DNA of 64,000 nt from Helicobacter canis. GTDB lineage: Bacteria; Campylobacterota; Campylobacteria; Campylobacterales; Helicobacteraceae. The notes under the pieces are model-generated. The model had not been told where the DNA came from. It saw only the letters and a program-made list of their open reading frames with translations, and searched no databases. Shown in pieces: positions 1-9,073 of this stretch (position 1 is the stretch's first letter; each line of letters opens with the position of its first letter). Where the stretch lies: assembly GCF_900451095.1 (NCBI RefSeq), contig NZ_UGHV01000001.1:1612001-1676000 (forward strand), in the 5' to 3' direction. The translations under genes were made by a program, and so were the position numbers.

Positions 1-666
1 CTGCCAATAAATGCTTAAAAACACCACCAGCAATGCCAACCACGCATAATAATTATGCCAAATACTTGCAAGCAGTGTGAAAAATGCTCCAGATTCTAGG
101 GCTAAATGCTTAGACTCTAAAATCCCTATGATATACGCCCCCCAGCTAGAGAGCGGCATAAGGATACAAATAGGCGCAGAAGTAGAGTCGATGATATAGG
201 CTAGTCGCTCTCGTGTGGAGCCATTGGCATCATTAAGCGATTTGGAGATCTGCCCCACGCTTAGGGCATTGAAATAATCATCGATAAATATCACAATCCC
301 AGCGATAAACGCCACAAACTCCGATCCTTTGGGGCTTTTGACTCTCTGCCTTGCCCACGCGACAAACGCCCCTACCCCACCGGAATACGCGATAAGCTGA
401 CTTAAAATCCCAAGGATTATAAGAAACCCAAACACATAGAGGGCATTTCGCGCTAGCGTGATACTCCCACCCTCATCGACACTATAAAACACCCCAGAAA
501 TATGCCCCCACACATAGCCTAAGCTTGCCGCTATACTATCGCTCATCATCACAGCAGCAATCACTATCCCACAAAACAAGCTCAAAGTAACCCGCCTTGT
601 GATAAACACCAGCGCGATCACTGATAAAGGCACAATAAGACTTAAAGCAGAATCCGCATACATCAT
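1..666 (-). CDS. NhaC-family Na+/H+ antiporter-like membrane protein (partial, C-terminus off the window)
   Basis: Reading is open from ATG at 666 (second ATG at 663) to the window edge, 222 codons. AAGGA lies just upstream. The protein is strongly hydrophobic with several membrane segments and contains an IDDYFNALSVGQ stretch about residue 127, followed by a DSTSAPICILMPLSSWGAY stretch; both are typical of the NhaC-like transporter family (PF03553), which exchanges Na+ (or amino acids) for H+ across the inner membrane. Substrate is inferred from family only. The 3' half lies outside the window, so length cannot be judged. The gene diverges from the next gene across a 170-bp gap. Confidence 0.75.
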   Translation of the reverse strand, partial: MMYADSALSLIVPLSVIALVFITRRVTLSLFCGIVIAAVMMSDSIAASLGYVWGHISGVFYSVDEGGSITLARNALYVFGFLIILGILSQLIAYSGGVGAFVAWARQRVKSPKGSEFVAFIAGIVIFIDDYFNALSVGQISKSLNDANGSTRERLAYIIDSTSAPICILMPLSSWGAYIIGILESKHLALESGAFFTLLASIWHNYYAWLALLVVFLSIYWQ

Positions 667-836
667 AAATCCTTGTATAAAACCGCAATCCTAGCATAAT
701 CAACTTTAAGCCACCCCTACCCTACCCCACTAGAATCCACTTTTGTAAAACTAGATTCTAGATAATAATTTGTATTCCTGTCTTTGTGCCTTGTGCTATA
801 ATCGCACCCTATCTAGCTACTTATCAAGGAGTGTTT
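667..836. other. Divergent intergenic gap with R1 copy and promoter
   Basis: Holds one R1 word (tagaatccactttt, 731-744), an extended -10 (TGCTATAAT, 794-802) firing to the right, and no gene that I can support. Confidence 0.6.
794..802 (+). promoter_or_regulatory. Extended -10 promoter for the membrane protein at 837
   Basis: TGC then TATAAT, the extended -10 form usual for Helicobacter sigma-70 promoters, 34 bases ahead of the ATG at 837. It argues against the longer reading frame beginning at 786, which would start upstream of the transcript. Confidence 0.65.
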
Positions 837-1538
837 ATGCAAATTATCCACCTAGACAATTCTCCCGAGCTGCAATCGGCTAAAAATGCGATGTTTCGCT
901 CGCTTGTTACGCTGCTTATTTGCTATTTTCTTAGTGTCGTGCCTCTTGTTGGGATTATCGCTTCGGTGGTAATGCTAGGGGCTATGGTATGGTATCTTGT
1001 GGGGGTGTATAAATTCTCAAAGCTTAGCAACTCTTCTGTATTTCAAAGTCATATATTTATGATTTTGCTTACTCTTGGACTTGGGCTTATGCTAGCGGTG
1101 ATGATCATAATCGCCGCACAACGCGAAACAGGAAATTTTGGATTTTTCATAGGTGCTGTTGGCTTGGTGTATCTCATCGATATTCCGCTAATGCTCTGGC
1201 TATTTTGGAGGATCTGCACAGAGTTTAGCGCACGCACGAATCTTAAGCAATTTATCCTAGCCTTTAAATTCTATGTCGGCTCATTTGCGCTTGTTGTCAT
1301 TGCGTTTGCTGTGGTGTTTATGGCGATTGACTTGAGTGTTTTTACAGAAGCATTAGCGCAAAACAAATCCCCCAACATAGAAGCCCTTATGATAGCTCCT
1401 TCTCTTTTCTCTGTATCGCTACTCATTTTTGCCCTAGCGTTTGTCGCTACGATATTAAGCTTTGTCTTTTATCTCCTAGGCATTGCCAAAATCACAGAAG
1501 TAAGCGTGCGGGAGCCATCATTAAGCCCTGCAAACTAG
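837..1538 (+). CDS. Conserved membrane protein, unknown function
   Basis: 233 residues. The start at 837 is chosen over an ATG at 786 because AAGGAG sits at 826-831 with ideal spacing and the promoter -10 is at 797-802. Hydropathy by eye shows about five or six membrane segments (for instance residues 20-55, 75-100, 105-125, 145-175, 195-225) linked by short loops. I do not recognise a family or catalytic residues. uvrC begins 7 bases after its stop, so the two are probably co-transcribed. Confidence 0.7.
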   Translation: MQIIHLDNSPELQSAKNAMFRSLVTLLICYFLSVVPLVGIIASVVMLGAMVWYLVGVYKFSKLSNSSVFQSHIFMILLTLGLGLMLAVMIIIAAQRETGNFGFFIGAVGLVYLIDIPLMLWLFWRICTEFSARTNLKQFILAFKFYVGSFALVVIAFAVVFMAIDLSVFTEALAQNKSPNIEALMIAPSLFSVSLLIFALAFVATILSFVFYLLGIAKITEVSVREPSLSPAN

Positions 1539-1545
1539 CCCTGCT

Positions 1546-3468
1546 ATGCTAGAATCCACTTTTGCGCACACTCTAAGCCACCTGCCTGAAAAGCCCGGTG
1601 TCTATCAATACTATGATTCTAGCGGCAAGATTTTATACATAGGCAAGGCAAAAAGCCTAAAAAACCGCATAAGAAGCTACTTCGCCCTAACGCCAACCAA
1701 GCAGCAAAACACCCCGATCCCCAGCCCCAACTGCAGCCCACGCATAGCACTTATGGTGCGCCAAATCGCGCGGATCGAGACGATTGTCGTAGAGAGCGAG
1801 AGCGATGCGCTTATCCTAGAAAACTCCTTCATCAAGCAGCTAAAGCCCAAATACAATGTGCTACTGCGCGATGATAAGACCTACCCCTACATCGCCTTTG
1901 ATATGGGGCTAGACTTCCCTGTGCCAATCATCACGCGCCAAGTCAAAGGGAGCAAGACTACGCGCTACTTTGGTCCCTACCCCAATGGCTGTAGAGAGAT
2001 CTTACACTCCTTGCTAGAGCTTTTTCCCCTAGTGCAGCGCGCGCCAAGCTGTGTAGCCAAAAAGCGCGCGTGCCTCTTCTACCAAATCAACCGCTGCAAA
2101 GCTCCTTGCGAGGGCAAAATCTCTCAAACAGACTATGCCCAAATCGTAGAATCCGCCCAAAAAGCCCTAGAATCCCCAAGGAAGCTAATCACCCTGCTTG
2201 AAGCCAAAATGCTCTCCCTTTCACAAAATCTCCAATTTGAAGAAGCCGCCACCTATCGCGATAGACTCACAAAGCTCTCCTATCTCCGCACCCTTTGCGT
2301 GCTTGATCTTGCTAGAGATGTGAGCTTTGATATTGTGTATTTCTCTAGCTCCTTAGAATCTAGTGAAAAAGTGGATTCTAGGGTAAATGCTCGTGCGATT
2401 ACAAAAGTGGATTCTAAGGTGGATTCTAGCGCAGACTCCATAGAGCGCACAAAAGAAAGCGACCATTCCCAAGGGCTGCTGCTATGGCTCTTTGTGCGTG
2501 GCGGCAAGCTCGTATCTTTCTCCCACGAGATCGTGCGCCTTAGCAGAGACTATGACCTAAGCGAGATCTACACCCAAGCCCTGCTGAATCGCTACGCAAG
2601 CAAGCTCCCCCTACTCCCAGAGTCCATAGCCCTGCCAGAGTGCTTTAGCGATGAGCAAAAGCACGCCTTGCAAGAAGCGATCGCACGCATACAGGGCAGA
2701 AAGATCCCATTCCGCTCGCTTAGCCGCGGACAATACGCGAAATTCCTCCCCATAGCCCAAGAAAACGCTGCCTTGCTTCTAGCCCAGCACACAAGCACGC
2801 ACGCCAGCGAGCTAGCACTACTGCGTGAGCTGCAAAGCCTGCTTGATTTAGAGCAGCTGCCTAGTAGGATTGAGGTCTTTGACACAAGCCACCATAGCGG
2901 GAGAGACTGCGTGGGCGGAATGATCGTCTATGACAATGGCGCATTGAGCAAGGAAAACTACCGCCGATACAAGCTTGACTCTAGCGATGAGTATGGGCAA
3001 ATGCGCGAGATGCTCACCCGCCGCGCCCTACGCTTTGACACCGAGTCGCCGCCAGATCTGTGGCTACTTGATGGCGGCAAAGCACAAATCACCCTAGCTA
3101 AAGAGATCTTAGAATCTAGCGGGATCTATGTCGATGTGATCGCCATCGCCAAAGAAAAGCGCGATGCCAAAGCCCACCGCGCCAAAGGCAAAGCAAAAGA
3201 CACGATCTACACTAGCACCAAGCATATAAGGCTTGATCCTAGCGACAAGCGGTTGCAATTCTTACAAAAGCTGCGCGATAGCGTGCATAAATACGCCATA
3301 GGCTACCACCGCCACAGCAAGAAGCTCTCACTCACGCAAAACAACGCCCTAAAATCTAAAGGACTAAGCCAAGCGCAAATTGCCCGCGCCCTAGCCCTTA
3401 GCGGTAGCTATGAGTCATTAAGAGACAAAAGCAAGCAAGAGATTTTGGAGCTAATCTCTAAGGCTTGA
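1546..3468 (+). CDS. uvrC: UvrABC system protein C (excinuclease subunit)
   Basis: 640 residues. UvrC makes the two incisions either side of a lesion in nucleotide excision repair. The N-terminal GIY-YIG nuclease is clear (PGVYQYYD...ILYIGKAKSLKNRI), followed by the UVR region, and the C-terminal RNase H-like part (FDTSHHSGRDCVGGMIVYDNG) and HhH tail. Compared with the usual roughly 600 residues it is longer, and the extra part is residues about 268-306, which is made of three R1 words read as KVDSR/KVDSK/VDSS. The start ATG itself runs straight into an R1 word, giving MLESTF. No good ribosome site precedes the ATG, consistent with coupling to the upstream gene. The last codons and stop lie in a 46-base repeat shared with the type IIG gene. 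Confidence 0.95.
   Translation: MLESTFAHTLSHLPEKPGVYQYYDSSGKILYIGKAKSLKNRIRSYFALTPTKQQNTPIPSPNCSPRIALMVRQIARIETIVVESESDALILENSFIKQLKPKYNVLLRDDKTYPYIAFDMGLDFPVPIITRQVKGSKTTRYFGPYPNGCREILHSLLELFPLVQRAPSCVAKKRACLFYQINRCKAPCEGKISQTDYAQIVESAQKALESPRKLITLLEAKMLSLSQNLQFEEAATYRDRLTKLSYLRTLCVLDLARDVSFDIVYFSSSLESSEKVDSRVNARAITKVDSKVDSSADSIERTKESDHSQGLLLWLFVRGGKLVSFSHEIVRLSRDYDLSEIYTQALLNRYASKLPLLPESIALPECFSDEQKHALQEAIARIQGRKIPFRSLSRGQYAKFLPIAQENAALLLAQHTSTHASELALLRELQSLLDLEQLPSRIEVFDTSHHSGRDCVGGMIVYDNGALSKENYRRYKLDSSDEYGQMREMLTRRALRFDTESPPDLWLLDGGKAQITLAKEILESSGIYVDVIAIAKEKRDAKAHRAKGKAKDTIYTSTKHIRLDPSDKRLQFLQKLRDSVHKYAIGYHRHSKKLSLTQNNALKSKGLSQAQIARALALSGSYESLRDKSKQEILELISKA
2383..2430 (+). repeat. Three R1 words in a row inside uvrC
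   Basis: GTGGATTCT occurs three times in under 50 bases, in frame, producing the KVDS-rich stretch that is absent from the core UvrC fold. Seen directly; the insertion reading is an inference from length against the family. Confidence 0.8.
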
Positions 3469-3509
3469 TAGCCGCCTATTTTATACTCCCATACCCCAGA
3501 ATCCACTTT
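3464..3509. repeat. 46-bp perfect direct repeat, copy 1 (over the uvrC stop)
   Basis: Identical to 3877-3922. Copy 2 is the complement of coding sequence for the last part of the type IIG enzyme (VDSGVWEYKIGGYQ). Copy 1 therefore looks like a remnant of a IIG 3' end fused to the end of uvrC; the minus-strand frame here encodes the same peptide. Confidence 0.85.
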
Positions 3510-3748
3510 TTTACTCTCCGCCTTTTTTATAGTCATTGCGAGCGAGTGAAACGAGCGTGGCAAAGCAAGGCAAAGCGCAGCTTCTTTAGTAATCCATAAT
3601 TTTGCGCTAGCAAAATAACTTTTACTAGAATCCACTTTTTATCGTGTCTTTTATGGATCGCCACGCAACCGCTATCGCGCTTGCTCGCAATGACAGAAAT
3701 GCGCTGCTGCTAGCTATCCCAAAAGGCTATTGCAAAAGTAGGAGATAG
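3510..3748. other. Repeat-filled gap between convergent uvrC and type IIG genes
   Basis: Contains an R2 hairpin fused to an R4 word (agcttctttagtaatcc) at about 3531-3597, an R1 word at 3629-3640, and a second R2 in the other direction at 3654-3695. No gene is supported; short frames here are made of repeats and of the IIG remnant. Confidence 0.65.
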
Positions 3749-6700
3749 CTAGGCAATCTCTATGGCTGTGATTTTGGATTCTAGCTCTAGGCTTTTGTGT
3801 AGTGTTTGGATTATCTTTTGAAAATGTATGAAGTCTATCTCTTCGCCCTTGTGGGATTTAAGATATTTGTCCAAGACTTGATAGCCGCCTATTTTATACT
3901 CCCATACCCCAGAATCCACTTTGTCAAAATACAAGCTTTTGTTGATAAAAAGCCGTTTAGATTCTGCGTTGTAGTTAGGCTTTTCTATGACTCTACTCTC
4001 ATCTTTGCCGATTTTTTGCAGTCGCCCTATGTGAGAGTCTAGCGCATTATCTTGCAGTAAATGCAGAGATATAAGGCTACTGCCAAGCTCGCTAAACTCT
4101 AAAAACTTCTCTTTAGATTCTACAAAGGGGATTTTAGGAAAGTCAATTTTCAAAAAGTCTAAATACTTCTCTCTATAATCCTTATGAAATAGCACCGCAT
4201 AGATATAGCCTAGAATCTGCTCTGGGCTAAAATGCTCTTTATAGTGTTTATCTATAAAATTTCTAAACTCTGGGCTTAGATTCTCGTTGCGGCTAGAATC
4301 CTTAGTGTATAAAGGAAAAATATTGCTCCCACTGCCTACTAAATGCAAATCAATCAAACCATTTGCGATAAAAATATTATCCAGCCCATTGACGCCACAA
4401 TTTCTATAACACACCAAGCCTATATTGTCAAAATCGTGTAGAAAATGCCTAAAAACTTCATAGACAGGACGCGCCATAAAGCCACAATTTTTATTTGTAT
4501 AATAAGTCCAGCGATGATCAAAAGGGCGATAATGACAGAGCTGTATAAACTCATCTAAATTATCCTTATTTTTTCTTATTTCATCAATCGCCCATTCTAA
4601 TTTCCAGCCCCCAGAATCTTCCCCTATATTATGGATTTTATACAACTCATCTTTTGCTTTAGTGATAAAATCGTGTAGCATTGATTTTAAACTTTCTTTA
4701 GAATTGTGAAACACTATCTTGTCTCTTTTAGAGCAAATCCCCACACCAGAAGCCTTAAAAATATCCTTGATACTCCATTCTTTATCGGTCTTTGCATTAA
4801 GGGGGATAAAGAGATAAAAGGGGCTGTGTGGCTTAAGGGTCTCCCAAGCGATAGAATCTATATTGTTACTTTTAAGAAAGTGATATTTATCCCTGCGTTT
4901 GCCATAGAGATCATAGTGGTAGATTGTCGCTAGATTGTCATTGTGATGGGCTTTAGTCTCGTGGCAGTCCATAGCTTTGGCTTGTTTGTGGATTGCCTCG
5001 ACTTTGTCTCGCAATGACTTGGTTTTTACAAAAATATTGATAGAAACGCCTTGCATAATGTCAAAGACATTGTCATCTTTATTGCCGCTTGGTGTGGTCT
5101 CTTTCTTACGCGTATTGCCGTGTAGGTCTAGGATATAGATTTTATCAAATGTCCTTAGCAAGTGATAACGCATACCGCGAAATGTGGGGTTGTCTAAAAA
5201 GCTATTATTAGAGATAAAGGCAAAGATTCCGCCCCCTTGCTTCTCAATCTTGCTTTCAGCAAAGCGGATAAATTTGACATAATCATCGAGTAGCCATTTT
5301 GGGTTTTTTTCATTGTGGATATTGTGCTTTACGATCAGCTCTTGTAGGGTTTTAAGATTGCCATTTTCTACAATGCCTGTGATGTTATGTGTCTCTAGCA
5401 GCTGCTCAAATTTATGGGGATTATCTTTAAGCTTGCGATATTTTAGGATTTCTGCAAAGGTTGAGAGCACACAAGCATTGTCTTTACGCCATTCTTTAAG
5501 GGCTTGGCTGTCGCTTTGTTGGGTGCTATCTTGTGGCATTTTCGCCTTTGCTTTAAAATACGCTTCAATCTTATCGCGCTGGGTTGCACTAAGCTCGGCT
5601 AGGCTTGGCTCTAGCCCATAGGCAATACGCACTTCATCTTCATATAAGCCTTTATTCGCACTAGCTCCGCTATATGGGGGATTGCCCGTGATGATTAAAA
5701 TATCTTTGCCTTTAATCTCTTGGGCTTTTTCAAACTCCTTTGTAAGCTCTGCAAAAAAGGGTAGTGGCTTTTGTGTAGCATTATTGAAATACAGCGTATT
5801 TGTTAGCATAATATTTAGGCTTTCATATTCCTTTGTTTCATCATTATATTGTAGCTCTATGCCAAATTCTTCTTTTAACACTTGAGAGATTTTTAAATGC
5901 GCTATGGTGTAGGGGGCGGTTAAAAACTCAAAGCCATAAAATCGCTTCAAAAGTGGCTTAAGCATAAAGCTAGGCGTGGATTTATCGCTAGATTCTAGGG
6001 CTTTTCTAAAGGCTTCTAGCAGAAATGTCCCTGTGCCTGTGGCAAAGTCTAAAAGCGTGATATTATCATCAGTGATAGCGGATTGTAGCCCTTGCTTATT
6101 AAAGTCTTTTTGCAGGGTTAAGTCAATAGAATCTATGATGAATTTCACCACTGGGGCTGGGGTGTAATACACGCCTCGCACTTCTCTTAAGCTCTCATCA
6201 TATTCTTTGAGAAAATCTTCATATAAATGTAAATAAGGGTCTTTATAAATGTATTCCCCTAGCAGGTCTTTTTGCGAGAGCTTGTTGAGATCGTGGATAA
6301 TGGCAGTGATGTCTATATGATTGATAATAGCGATGATTTCTTCTATAAGCCATTTGATAGAATCTAGCTTTTTTAATTTGTTTAGGTATTCACTCATCGC
6401 TTGGATTAAAGCAAACGATTTGGGGATAAAGTTGTAGGCATTGTCTAAAGTGATTGTTTCATTTGTATTGTTGTTTAGCCTTGCGAGAAATAGGCTATAA
6501 GTTAGCGTCTGTGCGAAGCTATCGGCAAAGGCGATAAACTCTAATTCTTTATAGAGCGATTCTTTAAAGGCGTTAAAAAGCCCTTGTATGTGAGCGTTGC
6601 TCTGCTTTTCTATCATTTCATCTTTTAGGATTCTAGTCCTTTGAGCCAAGGCATTTGCAAACTCTTTTGCCGTGATTATGGGGCTTGGGCTTTGGGAAAA

Positions 6701-7198
6701 AAAGAGTGTGAAAAGCTCGGTCAGCTCTTTTGCTTTAGTCTCTAGGTTAAAAAGCTTGGGGTTTTTGCCTAAGGCTTTTAGCTGTGAAAGCTCACAGATC
6801 CTGCATTCTCGCACAATCTCCGCATTGCCCTTGTCATTTTTACGCACAAGGCAAAATCGCAAATAGTCTGTAAGCATTAGATTGTCGCTTAGTCGCAGGT
6901 ATTTTTCAATCTGTGGGCTTTGAGATATGGAATCTAAATCTGCATTTACGCGTTTGTTTTCAATATAGCCAAGTGTTAGAGAATCTTTTGTGATGAGAAA
7001 GTCTGGTGCGCCTCTGCCTTCTTTGTCGTTATTTGGCTCGTGCTTGATATGGATAGATTGCAAGGCTTTATTTTGCAGAGTCAAACACTCTTTTAAGGCA
7101 TTTAGCAGATTTTCTAAGGCAGTGCGATAGGTATGCTCTTTGTCGCTGTCTTTTATGTCTTGTATGGCTTGTAAATAAGTTTTTAGAATCTCTTGCAT
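3749..7198 (-). CDS. Type IIG-like restriction enzyme/N6-adenine DNA methyltransferase
   Basis: 1149 residues from ATG at 7198, chosen because AAAGGAG precedes it and because it overlaps the bpt stop as TAATG; a start 36 bases earlier has no such support. N-terminus has a PD-(D/E)xK-type nuclease signature: PD at 65-66 and ENK at 80-82. Then come the SAM site DFATGTGTFL near residue 384 and the catalytic NPPY of motif IV near residue 506 (motif order of gamma-class N6A methylases), followed by a long C-terminal specificity region. This architecture fits single-chain restriction-modification enzymes (type IIG/ISP-like without a helicase). Target sequence unknown. The gene is the last of a housekeeping operon, translationally coupled to bpt. 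Its C-terminal tail carries an R1-coded KVDS stretch. Confidence 0.85.
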   Translation of the reverse strand: MQEILKTYLQAIQDIKDSDKEHTYRTALENLLNALKECLTLQNKALQSIHIKHEPNNDKEGRGAPDFLITKDSLTLGYIENKRVNADLDSISQSPQIEKYLRLSDNLMLTDYLRFCLVRKNDKGNAEIVRECRICELSQLKALGKNPKLFNLETKAKELTELFTLFFSQSPSPIITAKEFANALAQRTRILKDEMIEKQSNAHIQGLFNAFKESLYKELEFIAFADSFAQTLTYSLFLARLNNNTNETITLDNAYNFIPKSFALIQAMSEYLNKLKKLDSIKWLIEEIIAIINHIDITAIIHDLNKLSQKDLLGEYIYKDPYLHLYEDFLKEYDESLREVRGVYYTPAPVVKFIIDSIDLTLQKDFNKQGLQSAITDDNITLLDFATGTGTFLLEAFRKALESSDKSTPSFMLKPLLKRFYGFEFLTAPYTIAHLKISQVLKEEFGIELQYNDETKEYESLNIMLTNTLYFNNATQKPLPFFAELTKEFEKAQEIKGKDILIITGNPPYSGASANKGLYEDEVRIAYGLEPSLAELSATQRDKIEAYFKAKAKMPQDSTQQSDSQALKEWRKDNACVLSTFAEILKYRKLKDNPHKFEQLLETHNITGIVENGNLKTLQELIVKHNIHNEKNPKWLLDDYVKFIRFAESKIEKQGGGIFAFISNNSFLDNPTFRGMRYHLLRTFDKIYILDLHGNTRKKETTPSGNKDDNVFDIMQGVSINIFVKTKSLRDKVEAIHKQAKAMDCHETKAHHNDNLATIYHYDLYGKRRDKYHFLKSNNIDSIAWETLKPHSPFYLFIPLNAKTDKEWSIKDIFKASGVGICSKRDKIVFHNSKESLKSMLHDFITKAKDELYKIHNIGEDSGGWKLEWAIDEIRKNKDNLDEFIQLCHYRPFDHRWTYYTNKNCGFMARPVYEVFRHFLHDFDNIGLVCYRNCGVNGLDNIFIANGLIDLHLVGSGSNIFPLYTKDSSRNENLSPEFRNFIDKHYKEHFSPEQILGYIYAVLFHKDYREKYLDFLKIDFPKIPFVESKEKFLEFSELGSSLISLHLLQDNALDSHIGRLQKIGKDESRVIEKPNYNAESKRLFINKSLYFDKVDSGVWEYKIGGYQVLDKYLKSHKGEEIDFIHFQKIIQTLHKSLELESKITAIEIA
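3877..3922. repeat. 46-bp perfect direct repeat, copy 2 (inside the type IIG gene)
   Basis: See copy 1 at 3464-3509; the two copies are 413 bp apart in the same orientation. Confidence 0.85.
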
Positions 7199-7944
7199 TA
7201 TATCTCCTTTGTGTTTGCTTGATAAAGCTCCCAAATGGGCAGCTCAAAGATCTCTGGGGCATTTTTCAGCACTTCAAAGGGCGTAAATCGCTCCTTGTAG
7301 CCCACACTATGATGATCTTTGATCCAATAGCCCGGATAAAAATATGCGAGATTTTTATCTTGAGCTATGAGAAGCTGGGTAAGGATATTAAATGTCCCTA
7401 GGCTAAGTTTAGAAAACTTATGGTCATAGAAAAAATATGTCGCAGAAATCGCATTTTCTAGCAGGTCAAAATACCCCACCCCTACAAGCTTGCCAGCGAT
7501 TTTGTAGCTAATCTCATAGCCAAAGTCGCAAAAGCCATCAACAAAGCTCTCGCAATAGCTCTCCGCGCACATTTCCTTATAGCTCCAGCCCTTTTTGCCC
7601 TCCATAATTTGATGATATTGATTGTAGAGCTGGAGTTTTTCATCGCTTAGGCTTGGGCGTGCTATGGTGATGGTGGTTTGGGTATTTTTGGCGATTATGC
7701 GGCGGTGGGATTTGCTAAGGACAAAGCCCCCTACTCTCTGGCGGATCGATAAGCACTCGCTGCAGTCTGCACACATCGGCGTGAAGAAATACTCCCCAAA
7801 GCGGCGGTATCCACGCTCAATCAATGCTTGGCAAAAAGCCTTCGAGCAGTTTTGGATAAAAAAGTAGCGAAAATGTGAATACCTATCATCATAATAGCCG
7901 CAAGGATTGCAGGGCTTGGAGTAAAACTCGATAAGCTGAAGCAA
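7198..7944 (-). CDS. bpt: Aspartate/glutamate leucyltransferase (arginyltransferase family)
   Basis: 248 residues. Bpt enzymes move leucine from Leu-tRNA to N-terminal Asp/Glu, marking proteins for ClpS/ClpAP. The N-terminal cysteine pattern of the family is present (CNPCGYYDD and later CADCSECLSIRQRV), with the GNAT-like C-terminal part YFDLLENAISATYFFYDH and a PGYWIKD stretch. The start is probably TTG at 7944, giving a LQLIEF beginning that matches family N-termini; the ribosome site is weak. It follows the DUF6115-like gene by 8 bases and overlaps the next gene by one base. Confidence 0.88.
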   Translation of the reverse strand: MLQLIEFYSKPCNPCGYYDDRYSHFRYFFIQNCSKAFCQALIERGYRRFGEYFFTPMCADCSECLSIRQRVGGFVLSKSHRRIIAKNTQTTITIARPSLSDEKLQLYNQYHQIMEGKKGWSYKEMCAESYCESFVDGFCDFGYEISYKIAGKLVGVGYFDLLENAISATYFFYDHKFSKLSLGTFNILTQLLIAQDKNLAYFYPGYWIKDHHSVGYKERFTPFEVLKNAPEIFELPIWELYQANTKEI

Positions 7945-7952
7945 TGAAAAGC

Positions 7953-8468
7953 CTATTTGATATTAGCTAGCTTCAAGGTGAATTCCACTTCGCCACGCCC
8001 TATGCGCAATTCTTTGGCGATAGAATCCACACTAAAGCCATTTTGAAACATATCAATGATCTTTTTCTCATCAATATCCCCCCCACTTGAGCTAAAGCTC
8101 CCATACTCACGGATACGATTTTCAAGACTCATAATCTTTTCATCATAATGATTGCGCAATAGATCAATGTCTTTATCTAGCTCGATGAGCTTTTTATTAA
8201 GCGCGATGAGCTTGTCGTTTGTGGCGTTGAATTTAGACTCGCCATTTTCTGTGGTGAGAAACTCTTGACTTGCTTGGGCGGATTCTAGCTTTTGCTGGGT
8301 TTTTTGCACTTTATACACTTCTTTGACAATGGTTTCTATCGCAGTCTCAAAGCGCGAGATACGCTTAGAAGTGTCTTTATCCTTAATGATCATATAGGCA
8401 AGCACACACACTAGCACAAATCCAATCCCCCCCACACAGACCAAAAACAACTCATAATCAATCATCAT
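7953..8468 (-). CDS. DUF6115-like protein: membrane anchor, coiled coil, C-terminal helix-turn-helix-like end
   Basis: 171 residues. One N-terminal membrane segment (residues about 5-28), then a long heptad-rich coiled coil (about 30-120), a Ser/Gly linker, and a C-terminal segment FSVDSIAKELRIGRGEVEFTL that looks like a small helix-turn-helix. This matches an epsilonproteobacterial conserved family that I recall as DUF6115; function unknown. Start ATG overlaps the stop of the upstream gene (ATGA) with AAAGG upstream. Third from the end of a six-gene operon. Confidence 0.7.
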   Translation of the reverse strand: MMIDYELFLVCVGGIGFVLVCVLAYMIIKDKDTSKRISRFETAIETIVKEVYKVQKTQQKLESAQASQEFLTTENGESKFNATNDKLIALNKKLIELDKDIDLLRNHYDEKIMSLENRIREYGSFSSSGGDIDEKKIIDMFQNGFSVDSIAKELRIGRGEVEFTLKLANIK

Positions 8469-9073
8469 TTGCCATCCTTTTGCTGAAATTGCGCCACCTG
8501 CCGCTGCCGCAACTGCTCCATCTCTTTGGCGGCGATGAAGCTATCAAGGGCTTGCGTATTATGCGAATGTATGCGCACAATGTGCAAGAGACTATCTGTA
8601 AGTGCGCACGCAAACACCCCGATCACGCGCTGGGAGAGCGTAGGCAGACTAAAGCGCACATAGTAGAATCCACTTTTGCTAAACCCCCCATCTCTTACGC
8701 ATAGCACGCCGTGCCCTAGCCCCAGCATAATGCCACTAGAATCCAGCGGGATCAAGCGTTGCTGCTCTTGCAGGATATGGCTTTCAATCCTGCTAAGTCG
8801 CTGCTGCATATCTATAAGCAGCTCTAGCACTAAGGCTATGGAGGTGTTTTTCTCCTTCGCTCCAAAGTGCATAGCTTGGGCGATTAGGTCATTTTTACTC
8901 GCGCCAAGAGTGTCGTATTCTTGCAGATAGCTTATATCATCGCTACTTTCTAAGGCATTTGAGCAAGAGTGGATTCTAGTCCATTCTATGGGGATATGGC
9001 AGGATATGATGCGCGTTTGTATGCCACACTCTTGTGCGGCTTGGATAAAGCTTTGTAGCAATTCTTCTCTCAT
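8465..9073 (-). CDS. Conserved epsilonproteobacterial protein, possibly PilZ-like
   Basis: 202 residues from ATG at 9073, which overlaps the mqnP stop as ATGA; a longer frame to 9112 would run back into mqnP. The position directly after the menaquinone prenyltransferase is the same as for HP1359 in H. pylori. An N-terminal helical part is followed by a beta-rich C-terminal part (FYYVRFSLPTLSQRVIGVFA) that could be a PilZ-type barrel, but the RxxxR signature is not clear, so this is a weak guess. A LDSSGIM/KSGF stretch at about residues 125-150 includes an R1 match at 8664. Confidence 0.6.
   Translation of the reverse strand: MREELLQSFIQAAQECGIQTRIISCHIPIEWTRIHSCSNALESSDDISYLQEYDTLGASKNDLIAQAMHFGAKEKNTSIALVLELLIDMQQRLSRIESHILQEQQRLIPLDSSGIMLGLGHGVLCVRDGGFSKSGFYYVRFSLPTLSQRVIGVFACALTDSLLHIVRIHSHNTQALDSFIAAKEMEQLRQRQVAQFQQKDGK

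Noticed and set aside
3408-3635. Minus-strand frame of 75 codons after uvrC
   Set aside because: Made of R2/R4 repeat, an R1 word and the 46-bp IIG remnant, with no ribosome site; a scar, not a gene.
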